Assembly (NCBI RefSeq): GCF_018383585.1 | Contig: NZ_JAHAMK010000031.1 | Coordinates: 1 to 51,070, forward strand | Direction of reading: 5' to 3' | Source: Microvirga sp. 3-52 | GTDB lineage: Bacteria; Pseudomonadota; Alphaproteobacteria; Rhizobiales; Beijerinckiaceae | DNA: 51,070 nucleotides | Shown here: in pieces, positions 7,652 to 15,663 of the stretch | Position numbering within the stretch: the first letter of the stretch is position 1 | Layout of the letters: the number at the start of each line of letters is the position of its first letter | Program-made: the position numbers and the translations under genes | The notes under the pieces: generated by a model | What the model was told of the DNA's origin: nothing | What the model saw: only the letters and a program-made list of their open reading frames with translations | Databases searched by the model: none

Positions 7652-9166
7652 TCATGCCACAGCGGATGAGGCCTTCGGCTTCACCAAGCGGCTGAGCACG
7701 ATGCTCAGAAGCGGGCCGAGGGCTAGCGCGATACCGATAAGCATGAGCGTTGCGACAAGGCCGTTCGACCAGAAGATCGAAAGAGAACCCCGCGACATGA
7801 TCATGGACTGTCGGAAAGCGTCTTCCGCCTTGTCGCCGAGCACCATCGCCAGAACCAGCGGCGCGATCGGATAATCCAGCTTCTTGAACAGATATCCCAC
7901 CACGCCGAAGGCCAGAGCCAGCCAGAGGTCGAAGGGACGCCCCGCAACCGTGTACGCACCGATGAAGCACACGACAACGATGACGGGTCCGATGATGGCA
8001 AAGGGGATGCGCAGGATCGAGGCGAAGAGTGGAATGGTGGCGAGCACCATGAGCACGGCGACGATGTTGCCGAGATACATGCTGGCGATCAGACCCCACA
8101 CGAAGTCCGGCCGTTCAACGAACAGCATCGGACCTGGATTGAGACCCCAGATCATCAGGCCGCCCATCATGACGGCTGCTGTCGCGGAACCGGGAACACC
8201 GAGGGCAAGCATCGGCAGGATGGCGCTGCTTCCGGCAGCGTGATCCGCGGTCTCCGGTGCAACCACGCCCTCTGGCTCACCCTGTCCGAAACCGTCCTTG
8301 CGGCGGGAGAGGCGCTTGGCCAGGCCATAGCTCATGAAGGAGGCCGCCGTCGGTCCGCCGGGGGTGATGCCCATCCAGCATCCGATGGCGGCGCTGCGCA
8401 GGAGCGTCACCCAGTAGCGTGGCAGGGTCGCGATGGTCTTGAAGACATCGCGCACCTTGACCCGTGCGCGGATGCCGTCGAAGCGGAGGCCTTCCTCCAT
8501 GGTGAGCATGAGTTCACCGATGCCGAACAGTCCGATCACCGCGATGAGGAAGCTGATGCCGGACAGGAGTTCGTTGAACCCGTAGGTAAGGCGCAGGCCT
8601 CCTGAGACGGTGTCCATGCCGACCGCTGCAAAAGCGAACCCGAGGCCCATGGAGACGACGGTCTTGAACGGGGATGCGGCGCCAAGTCCGATGAAGCTGG
8701 CAAAGGCCAGGAAATAGACGGCGAAATATTCCGGCGAACTGAACCGAAGGGCAAATTTGGCCACCCAGGTCGACAGCACGGTGATGAGGATGACGCCCAC
8801 CAAGGCGCCGAAGCCGGCCGATAGGAACGCGAGCGTCAGTGCCTGCGTCGCGTGTCCCTGCCTGGCCATGGGATACCCGTCGAAGGTTGTCGCGACGGAC
8901 GATGGCTCACCCGGGATGTTGAAGAGGATCGAGGTCGTCGATCCGCCGAAGAGCGCTCCCCAATACATGCTCGTGAGCAGAATGATCGCCGCGACCGGAT
9001 CCATGGTGAAGGTCAGCGGGAGCAGCAGCGAAACGCCATTGGGTGCACCGAGGCCCGGCAGAACGCCGACGAGAATGCCCAGCAGAACACCGACCATCAT
9101 CAACATGACGTGGTAGGTGGTCAGCGCGACGCCAAAGCCATGAAGGAGTGATGCGAAATTTTCCAC
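7652..9166 (-). CDS. Tripartite tricarboxylate transporter large permease, TctA family
   Basis: This is the main membrane subunit of a TTT importer: 504 residues from a GTG at 9166 with GGAGA upstream, and about 10-12 hydrophobic segments. Family landmarks are GVLPGLGAPNGVSLLLPLTF near residue 40, GGSTTSILFNIPGEPSSVAT, and a second inverted-repeat copy of these motifs near LALGVPGSATAAVMMGGL. It follows the TctB-like gene in the usual C-B-A order and is preceded by pdxA2, so the expected cargo is a hydroxycarboxylate such as threonate or erythronate. Specificity comes from the binding protein and is inferred from context. Confidence 0.93.
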   Translation of the reverse strand: MENFASLLHGFGVALTTYHVMLMMVGVLLGILVGVLPGLGAPNGVSLLLPLTFTMDPVAAIILLTSMYWGALFGGSTTSILFNIPGEPSSVATTFDGYPMARQGHATQALTLAFLSAGFGALVGVILITVLSTWVAKFALRFSSPEYFAVYFLAFASFIGLGAASPFKTVVSMGLGFAFAAVGMDTVSGGLRLTYGFNELLSGISFLIAVIGLFGIGELMLTMEEGLRFDGIRARVKVRDVFKTIATLPRYWVTLLRSAAIGCWMGITPGGPTAASFMSYGLAKRLSRRKDGFGQGEPEGVVAPETADHAAGSSAILPMLALGVPGSATAAVMMGGLMIWGLNPGPMLFVERPDFVWGLIASMYLGNIVAVLMVLATIPLFASILRIPFAIIGPVIVVVCFIGAYTVAGRPFDLWLALAFGVVGYLFKKLDYPIAPLVLAMVLGDKAEDAFRQSMIMSRGSLSIFWSNGLVATLMLIGIALALGPLLSIVLSRLVKPKASSAVA

Positions 9167-9191
9167 GACCTGTCTCCGTCAGGATTGGAGG

Positions 9192-9671
9192 CTAGTAGAG
9201 GCCCAGGGCAGCTTCGAGCGGACCCTTCAGAAGGGGAACCTGGAAGGCGACTTCGAGCACGAAATAGAAGATCACGGCCGCGGCGATGCCGGAAGCGACA
9301 GCTATGACGAACCGGTACTTGCCCTGCACCCACATGACGAACGAGAGATAGAGCGCGGTCGCCACATAGAGACCGAGGAGACGTGCCACCACCACGAAGG
9401 CGAGCATCGGCAGGAAGAACGATGCCACCCGCTTGGCCTCTTCCCTGTGAAGGAAGACCGACTGCAGGCCGCGTCGGCCAACCGTCGCCTGGATCAAGGT
9501 GCCGACGCTGGCGGCGACGACCAAAAGGCCGATATAGAATGGAAAGGCTCCGGGCTCCGGTCCTGCATCTCCCCAGCCGATCCCGAACTCCAGAGCGCCG
9601 ACCACGGCAGCGAGGCCCAAGCCCGCCGTCAAAGTCGCAGTTCCGACCTCAGCGGTATAACGAGAAATCAT
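9192..9671 (-). CDS. Tripartite tricarboxylate transporter small permease, TctB family
   Basis: This is the small four-helix membrane subunit of the same TTT system. I use the ATG at 9671 (159 residues, the normal family size), which starts just before the first hydrophobic segment; an upstream ATG would add 23 unlikely residues. Membrane helices are visible at about residues 10-30, 40-60, 80-110 and 115-150, with the common GxxPGxFPF-like element present as GPEPGAFPFYIGLL. It lies 25 bases upstream of the TctA-like gene. Confidence 0.85.
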   Translation of the reverse strand: MISRYTAEVGTATLTAGLGLAAVVGALEFGIGWGDAGPEPGAFPFYIGLLVVAASVGTLIQATVGRRGLQSVFLHREEAKRVASFFLPMLAFVVVARLLGLYVATALYLSFVMWVQGKYRFVIAVASGIAAAVIFYFVLEVAFQVPLLKGPLEAALGLY

Positions 9672-9751
9672 GGCATCCGTCCCGGTCCGATGAAAGCCGC
9701 AAAGAATAAGGGCTGGCGGAGTGGCCCCCGCCAGCCGCAAGCCCGTCGTGG

Positions 9752-10747
9752 TTAGCGAACGAGCCAGCCTTCCTGTTCAAAGACCTTGCGGTTCTTGGCA
9801 TCGTCCGAAGCGATGAAGGTCTTCAGATCCTGTCCTGCCAGGAACCGATTGGTCTGAGACGTGCGATCAATGTATTCCTTCCACTCGGGCGTCTCGCTCA
9901 CCTTCTTGAGGAGATCCGCGTAGAACGCGACCGACTCGGCAGGAACCCCGCCCGGCAGCCACACGGTGCGCGGCATCTGGAACTGATCGATCGGGATGCC
10001 CGCTTCCTTGCATGTCGGGATATCGGACCAGCCCATGGTGGCCGTCACCTTGACCCCGCCCTGCAGACGCGTCGGGCTGAACACGCAGAGCGGGGTGATC
10101 GCTCCGGCTTTCCACTGGCCAGCATTCTCATTCGGGTTGTTGGTGTTCGAGTCGATGTGGCCGCCCGCAAGCTGCACGCCGGCTGCGCCACCGCCCTGGA
10201 AGGGAACGTAGATGAACTTCGCCCCGGTGGCATCCTGGATCAGGCTGGTGAGGGTCTGGTCCGTGTCCTTGGACTGGCTGCCTCCCATCTTGAACGTATC
10301 GGGCTTCGCCTTGACGGCTTCGATATAGCTCTTGGCGTCCTTGTAGGGAGCGTCCGCCTTCACCCAGAGCAGGAACTCGTCGAGGGCCATCGCGGCGACA
10401 GGGGTGAGCTCGTCGGGCTTGTAGGCGAGCTTCGCCACATAAGGGAGGAGATAGGCATTGTTCGTGCCGAAGGTGAGCTTGTGGCTGTCGCCTGTCGCGA
10501 TCTTCGTATAGATGAAGCCTTCAGCACCACTGCCGCCGCCCTTGTTGGTGACGACGATGGATTGGTCCATCAGCTTGTGCTTGGCGATGATCGACTGCAC
10601 GACGCGGGCGAAGTTGTCCGTGCCGCCGCCGGGGGCCGATGTGACGACGAACTCGACCGGCTTCGCCGGCTTCCAATCCGCCTGAGCCACGCCGCCGAAT
10701 GTCACCGCGACTGCGGTGGCGAGCAACCATGAAGTCTTTTTGAGCAT
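9752..10747 (-). CDS. Tripartite tricarboxylate transporter substrate-binding protein (Bug/TctC family)
   Basis: This periplasmic binding protein feeds the TctAB permease. The ATG at 10747 has GGAGGAAG upstream and yields 331 residues with a Sec signal peptide (LLATAVAVTFGGVAQA). The Bug-family ligand-loop motif appears as SAPGGGTDNFARV, and the GGGSGAEGFIYT segment follows at the expected spacing. The gene begins 58 bases downstream of pdxA2 and is co-directional with TctB, TctA and LtnD. A four-carbon sugar acid ligand is inferred from the neighbouring catabolic genes. Confidence 0.9.
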   Translation of the reverse strand: MLKKTSWLLATAVAVTFGGVAQADWKPAKPVEFVVTSAPGGGTDNFARVVQSIIAKHKLMDQSIVVTNKGGGSGAEGFIYTKIATGDSHKLTFGTNNAYLLPYVAKLAYKPDELTPVAAMALDEFLLWVKADAPYKDAKSYIEAVKAKPDTFKMGGSQSKDTDQTLTSLIQDATGAKFIYVPFQGGGAAGVQLAGGHIDSNTNNPNENAGQWKAGAITPLCVFSPTRLQGGVKVTATMGWSDIPTCKEAGIPIDQFQMPRTVWLPGGVPAESVAFYADLLKKVSETPEWKEYIDRTSQTNRFLAGQDLKTFIASDDAKNRKVFEQEGWLVR

Positions 10748-10805
10748 CGTTCTTCCTCCCTGTGATAATTTCCGACTGATGGCGTCGGTTCGCGGAACTG
10801 GCTGT

Positions 10806-11879
10806 TTAGGAATTGACGGTCGACAATCTGGGCAGCTCGGCCTCGGATCGGCGGGCCCGCACCTCCGCGCCCATGCGAATGGCGAGCGAGAGCGCCTCGC
10901 GGCTGGCGCCGAGATTGGCAATGCCGCGACCGGCGATCTCATAAGCCGTGCCGTGAGCAGGAGTGCAGATCGGGAATTCGAAACCGCCGATCAGCGTGAC
11001 CCCCCGGTCAAAGCCCATCAGCTTCATCGCGATCTGACCCTGATCATGATACATGGTGAGAACGGCATCAAAGTCGCCGTTCTTGGCCCGGAGAAAGACC
11101 GTATCGGACGGGAACGGCCCTTCGACGGTGAAGCCCTGGTCCTGCGCCTTACGGACCGCCGGTTCGATAATATCGATTTCCTCAGTGCCGAAGTTGCCGC
11201 CGTCGCCTGCATGTGGGTTGAGGCCGGCGACCGCAATGCGCGGCGGATTGAAGCCTGCGGCGCGCATGCACTGATCGGCCAGCGTGAGTGACCGCAGGAT
11301 CCCCTTCTCGGAAATCGCCGAAGCTACCTGAGACAGCGGGATATGGGATGTGACACGGGCGTTCCAGGTCTTGCCCAGAACGTTGAACTCGCTCGCGGCG
11401 ACCGATGTCTTGAGTACATCGCGCACGAAACGGATCTCGTCGTCATATCCTTCATAGGCCAGGCGCATGGCCTTCTTGTTGAAGGGCGTGAAAAATACCG
11501 CGTCGGCCCGGCCCGACTGGGCCAGCAGGAGGGCGCGCCGGAAATTCTCGGTCGCGAACACGCCACCTTCTAGCGTCGCCGTAGCGGGAACGACCTGACT
11601 GGGGTCAAGATTCTTCAGATCGACGAATACAGGGCGGGGCGAGCGAGACTGCATCGCCTGCTCTGACACCACAACATCAACATCGACCTCAACACCCGCA
11701 ACCTTGGCGCCCTGCTCCAAGATCCGAAGGTCGCCGAAGATCACCAGATCCGCGCCAGAGCGGAATTCATTGGATGCGATGAGCTTGGCAGCAAGCTCCG
11801 GGCTGATGCCTGCCGGATCGCCCATGGCGAACGCAACGGTCGGCTTTGCTGACGGGGTCGATGACGTTTGAGCGCTCAC
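10806..11879 (-). CDS. pdxA2: PdxA2-type 4-phospho-D-threonate/D-erythronate 3-dehydrogenase
   Basis: This PdxA-family metal- and NAD-dependent dehydrogenase has 357 residues from a GTG at 11879, which has AGAGG 5 bases upstream; longer frames start at TTG/ATG codons without a binding site. It shows GDPAGISPE at the N-terminus and the three metal-ligand histidines in VTSHIPL, GLNPHAGDGG and MYHDQGQIA. The true vitamin B6 enzyme would sit with pyridoxine or housekeeping genes. Here it heads a transporter operon beside OtnC, OtnI and OtnK homologues, so a catabolic PdxA2 oxidising and decarboxylating D-threonate or D-erythronate 4-phosphate to dihydroxyacetone phosphate is more likely. Confidence 0.8.
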   Translation of the reverse strand: MSAQTSSTPSAKPTVAFAMGDPAGISPELAAKLIASNEFRSGADLVIFGDLRILEQGAKVAGVEVDVDVVVSEQAMQSRSPRPVFVDLKNLDPSQVVPATATLEGGVFATENFRRALLLAQSGRADAVFFTPFNKKAMRLAYEGYDDEIRFVRDVLKTSVAASEFNVLGKTWNARVTSHIPLSQVASAISEKGILRSLTLADQCMRAAGFNPPRIAVAGLNPHAGDGGNFGTEEIDIIEPAVRKAQDQGFTVEGPFPSDTVFLRAKNGDFDAVLTMYHDQGQIAMKLMGFDRGVTLIGGFEFPICTPAHGTAYEIAGRGIANLGASREALSLAIRMGAEVRARRSEAELPRLSTVNS

Positions 11880-11941
11880 AGCAACCTCTTCTCGGGATGA
11901 CGTAAGGACATTAACAGCCATAAATTTCGTACACAAGTATG

Positions 11942-11951
11942 CTGCATGCAG
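11942..11951. promoter_or_regulatory. Palindrome in the divergent pdxA2/gntR promoter region
   Basis: CTGCATGCAG is a perfect 10-bp palindrome in the roughly 150-base gap between the leftward pdxA2 operon and the rightward GntR-OtnC-OtnI-OtnK operon. Its position suits an operator for the GntR protein encoded at 12032. It lacks the classic GT-N-AC core, so the assignment is weak. Confidence 0.3.
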
Positions 11952-12031
11952 AATTTTGTTTGCGAGGATTCAGGAAAAAGTTGTATAGAGAGGTCAAATA
12001 CCGTCAGGGTTTTGTGAAAAGACGGCTAAGA

Positions 12032-12733
12032 ATGGAACATGCCATGGCATCCGAGGCAGCTGCCCTGCTGATCGAAGAGTTCGATTCGCGCGGCCCCATC
12101 GCCCGCCCTACCCTTCACGATGCGATTGTGGCGCGCGTGCGCGACATGATCATCGAGGGCGAGCTGGTTCCGGGGACCCGGCTTCATGAAGGCAACCTCG
12201 GCAAGATGCTCGGCGTTTCCCGGACTCCCTTGCGGGAAGCCCTCAAGTTTCTGGTCAGCGAGGGATTACTGGAACTGTCACCCGGCCGCGGTGCCGTCGT
12301 CCGACAGTTCAGTGCAAAGGACGTTCACGACAGCCTCATCGTACTCGGGAACCTCGAGGGCCTTGCCGGACGCCTCGCGTGTGAGCACGCCACGGACGCC
12401 GAGATCCGGGAGGTCCGGCAACTGCATGACCGCATGATGGACATGTACGAGAAGCGCGACCGCCTGCCCTATTTCAAGCTGAACCAGAACATCCACTCGG
12501 CTATTCTCCGCCTCTCCAAGAACGACGCCCTGGTGTCGGTTCACAGCGTGCTGCAGGCCCGGCTGAAGCGCATTCGATACATCGGCAACGAAGGGCCGGA
12601 AAAATGGGCCGGGGCCGTTGCCGACCATGAAGAGATGATCAATGCCCTGGAGGCGCGGGATGCCGAGCGCCTGTCGAAAATCCTGACGGTTCATATGGAG
12701 AAAACCTGGGAGCGCGTCAGGAACGCGATCTGA
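12032..12733 (+). CDS. GntR-family transcriptional regulator (FadR/FCD subfamily)
   Basis: The 233-residue product starts at the ATG at 12032; the frame is open back to 11939, but that part overlaps the promoter region. The winged helix covers about residues 30-95, with the GntR signature GNLGKMLGVSRTPLREALKF. The FCD effector domain follows, with histidines and acids of the ligand site (NQNIHSAILRLS; DHEEMINALEARD). It is the first gene of the rightward acid-sugar operon and diverges from pdxA2-TctCBA-LtnD, so it probably controls both directions in response to threonate/erythronate or a phosphorylated intermediate. Confidence 0.88.
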   Translation: MEHAMASEAAALLIEEFDSRGPIARPTLHDAIVARVRDMIIEGELVPGTRLHEGNLGKMLGVSRTPLREALKFLVSEGLLELSPGRGAVVRQFSAKDVHDSLIVLGNLEGLAGRLACEHATDAEIREVRQLHDRMMDMYEKRDRLPYFKLNQNIHSAILRLSKNDALVSVHSVLQARLKRIRYIGNEGPEKWAGAVADHEEMINALEARDAERLSKILTVHMEKTWERVRNAI

Positions 12734-12788
12734 TAGCTGCTGCCACCCGGATTCCTACTCCAACACCGAAAGTTTCAAAGGCCTCGAC

Positions 12789-13508
12789 ATGAGCCATGAG
12801 AGCCAGCTTCGTGAGACGATCTGCCTTTTTGGGCGCTCTCTGTTCGAACGCGGTCTGACGGCAGGGTCATCCGGCAATATTTCGGTCCGATTGAGCGATG
12901 CGGGCTGGCTGACGACGCCGACGAACAGCTCCCTCGGCTTTCTCGACCCGGCTCGCCTGAGCAAGCTCGACGCGGACGGCCGCCTCCTCTCGGGCGATGC
13001 CCCGACGAAGGAGCTGCCTCTCCATACAGCTCTCTATGCGACCCGCCGGGATGCAGGCGCGATCGTCCATCTGCACTCCACCCATTCCGTTGCAGTCTCG
13101 ATGCTGCCCGACGTCGACCCGGCCAATGCCCTGCCGCCCATGACGGCCTATTACATCATGCGTGTCGGCCGGACAGCCCTCGTGCCTTACTACCGGCCGG
13201 GAGACGCTGCCGTCGCGGACGCGATCCGTGGGCTCGCAGGAAAGTACAGCGCCGTTCTTCTGGCCAATCACGGCCCCGTGGTGGCTGGCAAGGACCTGGA
13301 AGCTGCTGTCTATGCCACCGAGGAACTGGAAGAGACCGCCAAGCTGCGCCTCCTCCTGCACGGCCTCAACCCGCGCCTGCTGACCCGTGCGCAGGTTCGG
13401 GATCTGGTGACACATTTCAAGCTGGACGAGGCGATTGCGGACGAGTCGCCTGATAGTCCGCAGGAATGCTGTTCCACTCCACATGACTCTTCACACAAGT
13501 GCGGATGA
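12789..13508 (+). CDS. otnC: 3-oxo-tetronate 4-phosphate decarboxylase-like (class II aldolase/adducin family)
   Basis: This is a metal-dependent class II aldolase-family enzyme of 239 residues. Visible features are TAGSSGNISVRL near residue 20-30 (phosphate loop), the His-x-His metal site in IVHLHSTHSVAVSML, and the third metal histidine in LANHGPVVAG. In the published four-carbon acid-sugar pathway OtnC decarboxylates 3-oxo-tetronate 4-phosphate to dihydroxyacetone phosphate. Placement next to OtnI and the DUF1537 kinase makes this far more likely than fuculose- or ribulose-phosphate aldolase. The OtnI-like gene starts 4 bases downstream. Confidence 0.85.
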   Translation: MSHESQLRETICLFGRSLFERGLTAGSSGNISVRLSDAGWLTTPTNSSLGFLDPARLSKLDADGRLLSGDAPTKELPLHTALYATRRDAGAIVHLHSTHSVAVSMLPDVDPANALPPMTAYYIMRVGRTALVPYYRPGDAAVADAIRGLAGKYSAVLLANHGPVVAGKDLEAAVYATEELEETAKLRLLLHGLNPRLLTRAQVRDLVTHFKLDEAIADESPDSPQECCSTPHDSSHKCG

Positions 13509-13512
13509 ATCA

Positions 13513-14322
13513 ATGCCCCGTTTCTCGGCCAATCTAGGCTTTCTCTTCACCGAGCACCCTGAAATCGACCGGATTGCTGCCGCAGCGGAAGCCGGCTTCA
13601 AAGCCGTCGAGATGCACTGGCCCTATCAGGTGCCTGCTGCAGAGATGCGGAGCGCCTTGAGCCGCAGCCAAGTCACCATGCTTGGATTGAACACCCCGGT
13701 CGGAAACGCCGCCGCAGGCGATTTCGGACTCGCAGCGCTGCCGTGCCGCGAGAGCGAGTTTGAGCAAGCCATCGATCAGGCGGTCTCCTACGGGCATACC
13801 ATCGGTGCAACGGCCGTTCACTGCATGGCCGGGCTTGTCACTGCCGATGCCGCTTCAGCAGCGGAAAGTACATTCGTGGCGAACCTGAAACTTGCCGCCG
13901 ACAAGGCTGCCCTGGCGGACATGACGGTCCTGATCGAACCGATCAACCATCGGGACAAGCCGGGATACTTCCTTCACACCATCGAGCAAGCCGCATCGAT
14001 CCTCGATCAGGTCGGCCGCCGGAACGTGAAGATCATGTTCGACTGCTATCACACCCAGATCATGCAGGGTGACCTGATGCGGCGTCTCAGGGACCACCTT
14101 GATCTCATCGGCCATGTGCAGATCGCGGCGGTGCCGAGCCGTGCCGAACCGGATGAAGGCGAGATCGACTACCGCGAGATCTGCCGGTTTCTCGACACAC
14201 TTGGCTACAGCGGCTGGATCGGAGCCGAATACAAACCTCGCGGACGAACGGAAGACGGCCTCGGCTGGCTTTCAGCCTGGACCCAGGATCAATCCTCAAG
14301 TGCCCGTGGAGCTGCGGCATGA
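13513..14322 (+). CDS. otnI: 2-oxo-tetronate isomerase-like (hydroxypyruvate isomerase family)
   Basis: This AP-endonuclease-like TIM-barrel isomerase has 269 residues from the ATG at 13513, right after the otnC stop; an in-frame ATG at 13435 lies inside otnC and is rejected. Family motifs are NLGFLFTEHPEIDRI at the N-terminus, the metal-binding glutamate in IEPINHRDKPGYFLHT, FDCYHTQIMQGD, and the late acid in WIGAEYKPRG. OtnI interconverts 2-oxo- and 3-oxo-tetronate, linking LtnD to the kinase. The stop overlaps the kinase start (ATGA). Confidence 0.85.
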   Translation: MPRFSANLGFLFTEHPEIDRIAAAAEAGFKAVEMHWPYQVPAAEMRSALSRSQVTMLGLNTPVGNAAAGDFGLAALPCRESEFEQAIDQAVSYGHTIGATAVHCMAGLVTADAASAAESTFVANLKLAADKAALADMTVLIEPINHRDKPGYFLHTIEQAASILDQVGRRNVKIMFDCYHTQIMQGDLMRRLRDHLDLIGHVQIAAVPSRAEPDEGEIDYREICRFLDTLGYSGWIGAEYKPRGRTEDGLGWLSAWTQDQSSSARGAAA

Positions 14323-15584
14323 AGCTCGGATGCATCGCCGATGATCTGACGGGGGCATCTGACCTTGCTCTCATGCTGGCCCGCGAAGGGCTCCGGACAG
14401 TCCAGACGATTGGCGTCCCGCGGGCGGGTGTCGACCTCTCGGGCGCGGATGCCGTCGTCGTTGCCTTGAAGTCGCGGACCATTCCGGCGCAGGAAGCCGT
14501 CGATCAATCCTTGGTGGCAGCGGAAGCTCTCAGAAGGGCCGGCGCGCAGCACCTGTTCTTCAAGTACTGCTCCACCTTCGATTCCACGGATGCGGGCAAT
14601 ATCGGGCCGGTTTCCGAAGCCCTTCTTGCCTTCGCCGGCACCGATTTCACCCTCGCCTGCCCCGCCTTCCCGGCTAATGGACGCACGGTCTACAAGGGCC
14701 ATCTCTTCGTGAACGGGGTGCCGCTGCACGAAAGCAGCATGAAGGACCATCCGCTCACTCCCATGCGCGATTCCAATCTCGTGCGGGTTCTGCAGCGGCA
14801 GACCAAGCTGTCCGTCGGTCTCGTTTCCTATGAAGATGTGGAAGCAGGACCGGATTCCATTCGCACGGCCTTCGATCGAGAGAAGGCAGCCGGACATCAG
14901 ATCGTCATCGTCGATGCGCTGAATGACACACATCTTCGGGCCATCGGTCTCGCAGCCGCCGACCTTCCTCTCATGACCGGCGGGTCAGGTGTCGCCATGG
15001 GCCTGCCTGCCGCCTACCGACAGAGCGAGGGCCCGACCACGCCGTCCTCCTCGAAAGGCTTCGATGCCCCTGCCGGCCGCAGCATCATCCTGGCCGGATC
15101 GTGCTCCAGCGCGACGAGAGAGCAGGTCAGGACCGCCCATGACGCTGGCATGCCCGCTCTCCGGCTCGATGCCATGGATCTCGCCTCGGGCGCCATGACG
15201 GCGCAGAACGCTCTGGACTGGCTGAAGACGCAGCCGACGAACGGCCCGGCCCTGATCTATTCCACGGCGACACCCGAGGAAGTTCAGGCGGTCCAGGGCA
15301 GGCTCGGGCGCATGAATGCCGGCGAGATCGTCGAGAGAACCCTTGCGGAAATTGCAAAGGCGCTTCCTTCCCTCGGCTTCACCCGCCTCATCGTTGCCGG
15401 TGGCGAAACATCCGGCGCTGTCGTGAATGCCCTTGATGTCGATGCGCTCGCGATCGGGCCTGAGATCGACCCCGGCGTGCCCTGGACGCGCTCGCTGGCA
15501 GGGATCGACCTCGCACTTGCGCTCAAGTCAGGCAATTTCGGAACTCCGGACTTCTTCCTGAAGGCTTGGAACATGCTTCGATAG
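14319..15584 (+). CDS. otnK: 3-oxo-tetronate 4-kinase-like DUF1537 acid-sugar kinase
   Basis: This two-domain DUF1537 kinase has 421 residues. The N-terminal substrate domain opens with LGCIADDLTGASDLAL, the family hallmark, and contains FFKYCSTFDSTDAGNIGP. The C-terminal nucleotide domain has ILAGSCSSATREQ and the ATP-site loop VAGGETSGAVVNAL. The ATG overlaps the OtnI-like stop, so the two are translationally coupled. OtnK phosphorylates 3-oxo-tetronate for OtnC. PdxA2 normally needs a D-threonate/D-erythronate 4-kinase of the same family, and this is the only DUF1537 gene in the window, so it may serve either branch. Confidence 0.85.
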   Translation: MKLGCIADDLTGASDLALMLAREGLRTVQTIGVPRAGVDLSGADAVVVALKSRTIPAQEAVDQSLVAAEALRRAGAQHLFFKYCSTFDSTDAGNIGPVSEALLAFAGTDFTLACPAFPANGRTVYKGHLFVNGVPLHESSMKDHPLTPMRDSNLVRVLQRQTKLSVGLVSYEDVEAGPDSIRTAFDREKAAGHQIVIVDALNDTHLRAIGLAAADLPLMTGGSGVAMGLPAAYRQSEGPTTPSSSKGFDAPAGRSIILAGSCSSATREQVRTAHDAGMPALRLDAMDLASGAMTAQNALDWLKTQPTNGPALIYSTATPEEVQAVQGRLGRMNAGEIVERTLAEIAKALPSLGFTRLIVAGGETSGAVVNALDVDALAIGPEIDPGVPWTRSLAGIDLALALKSGNFGTPDFFLKAWNMLR

Positions 15585-15663
15585 GACGGGGCTCAAGAAG
15601 GCAACGCATTCAGCAACACAATAAACCGGTCGCGACCGCCTGCCGGAAGGGGAGATACGTGCG

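Noticed and set aside
10806..11879. Vitamin B6 biosynthesis gene pdxA
   Set aside because: The family motifs are shared, but the gene heads a sugar-acid transporter operon next to OtnC, OtnI and OtnK homologues, which fits PdxA2 better.
13435..13512. Upstream start for the OtnI-like gene
   Set aside because: It lies within the otnC coding sequence in another frame, and the isomerase family begins at the methionine encoded at 13513.
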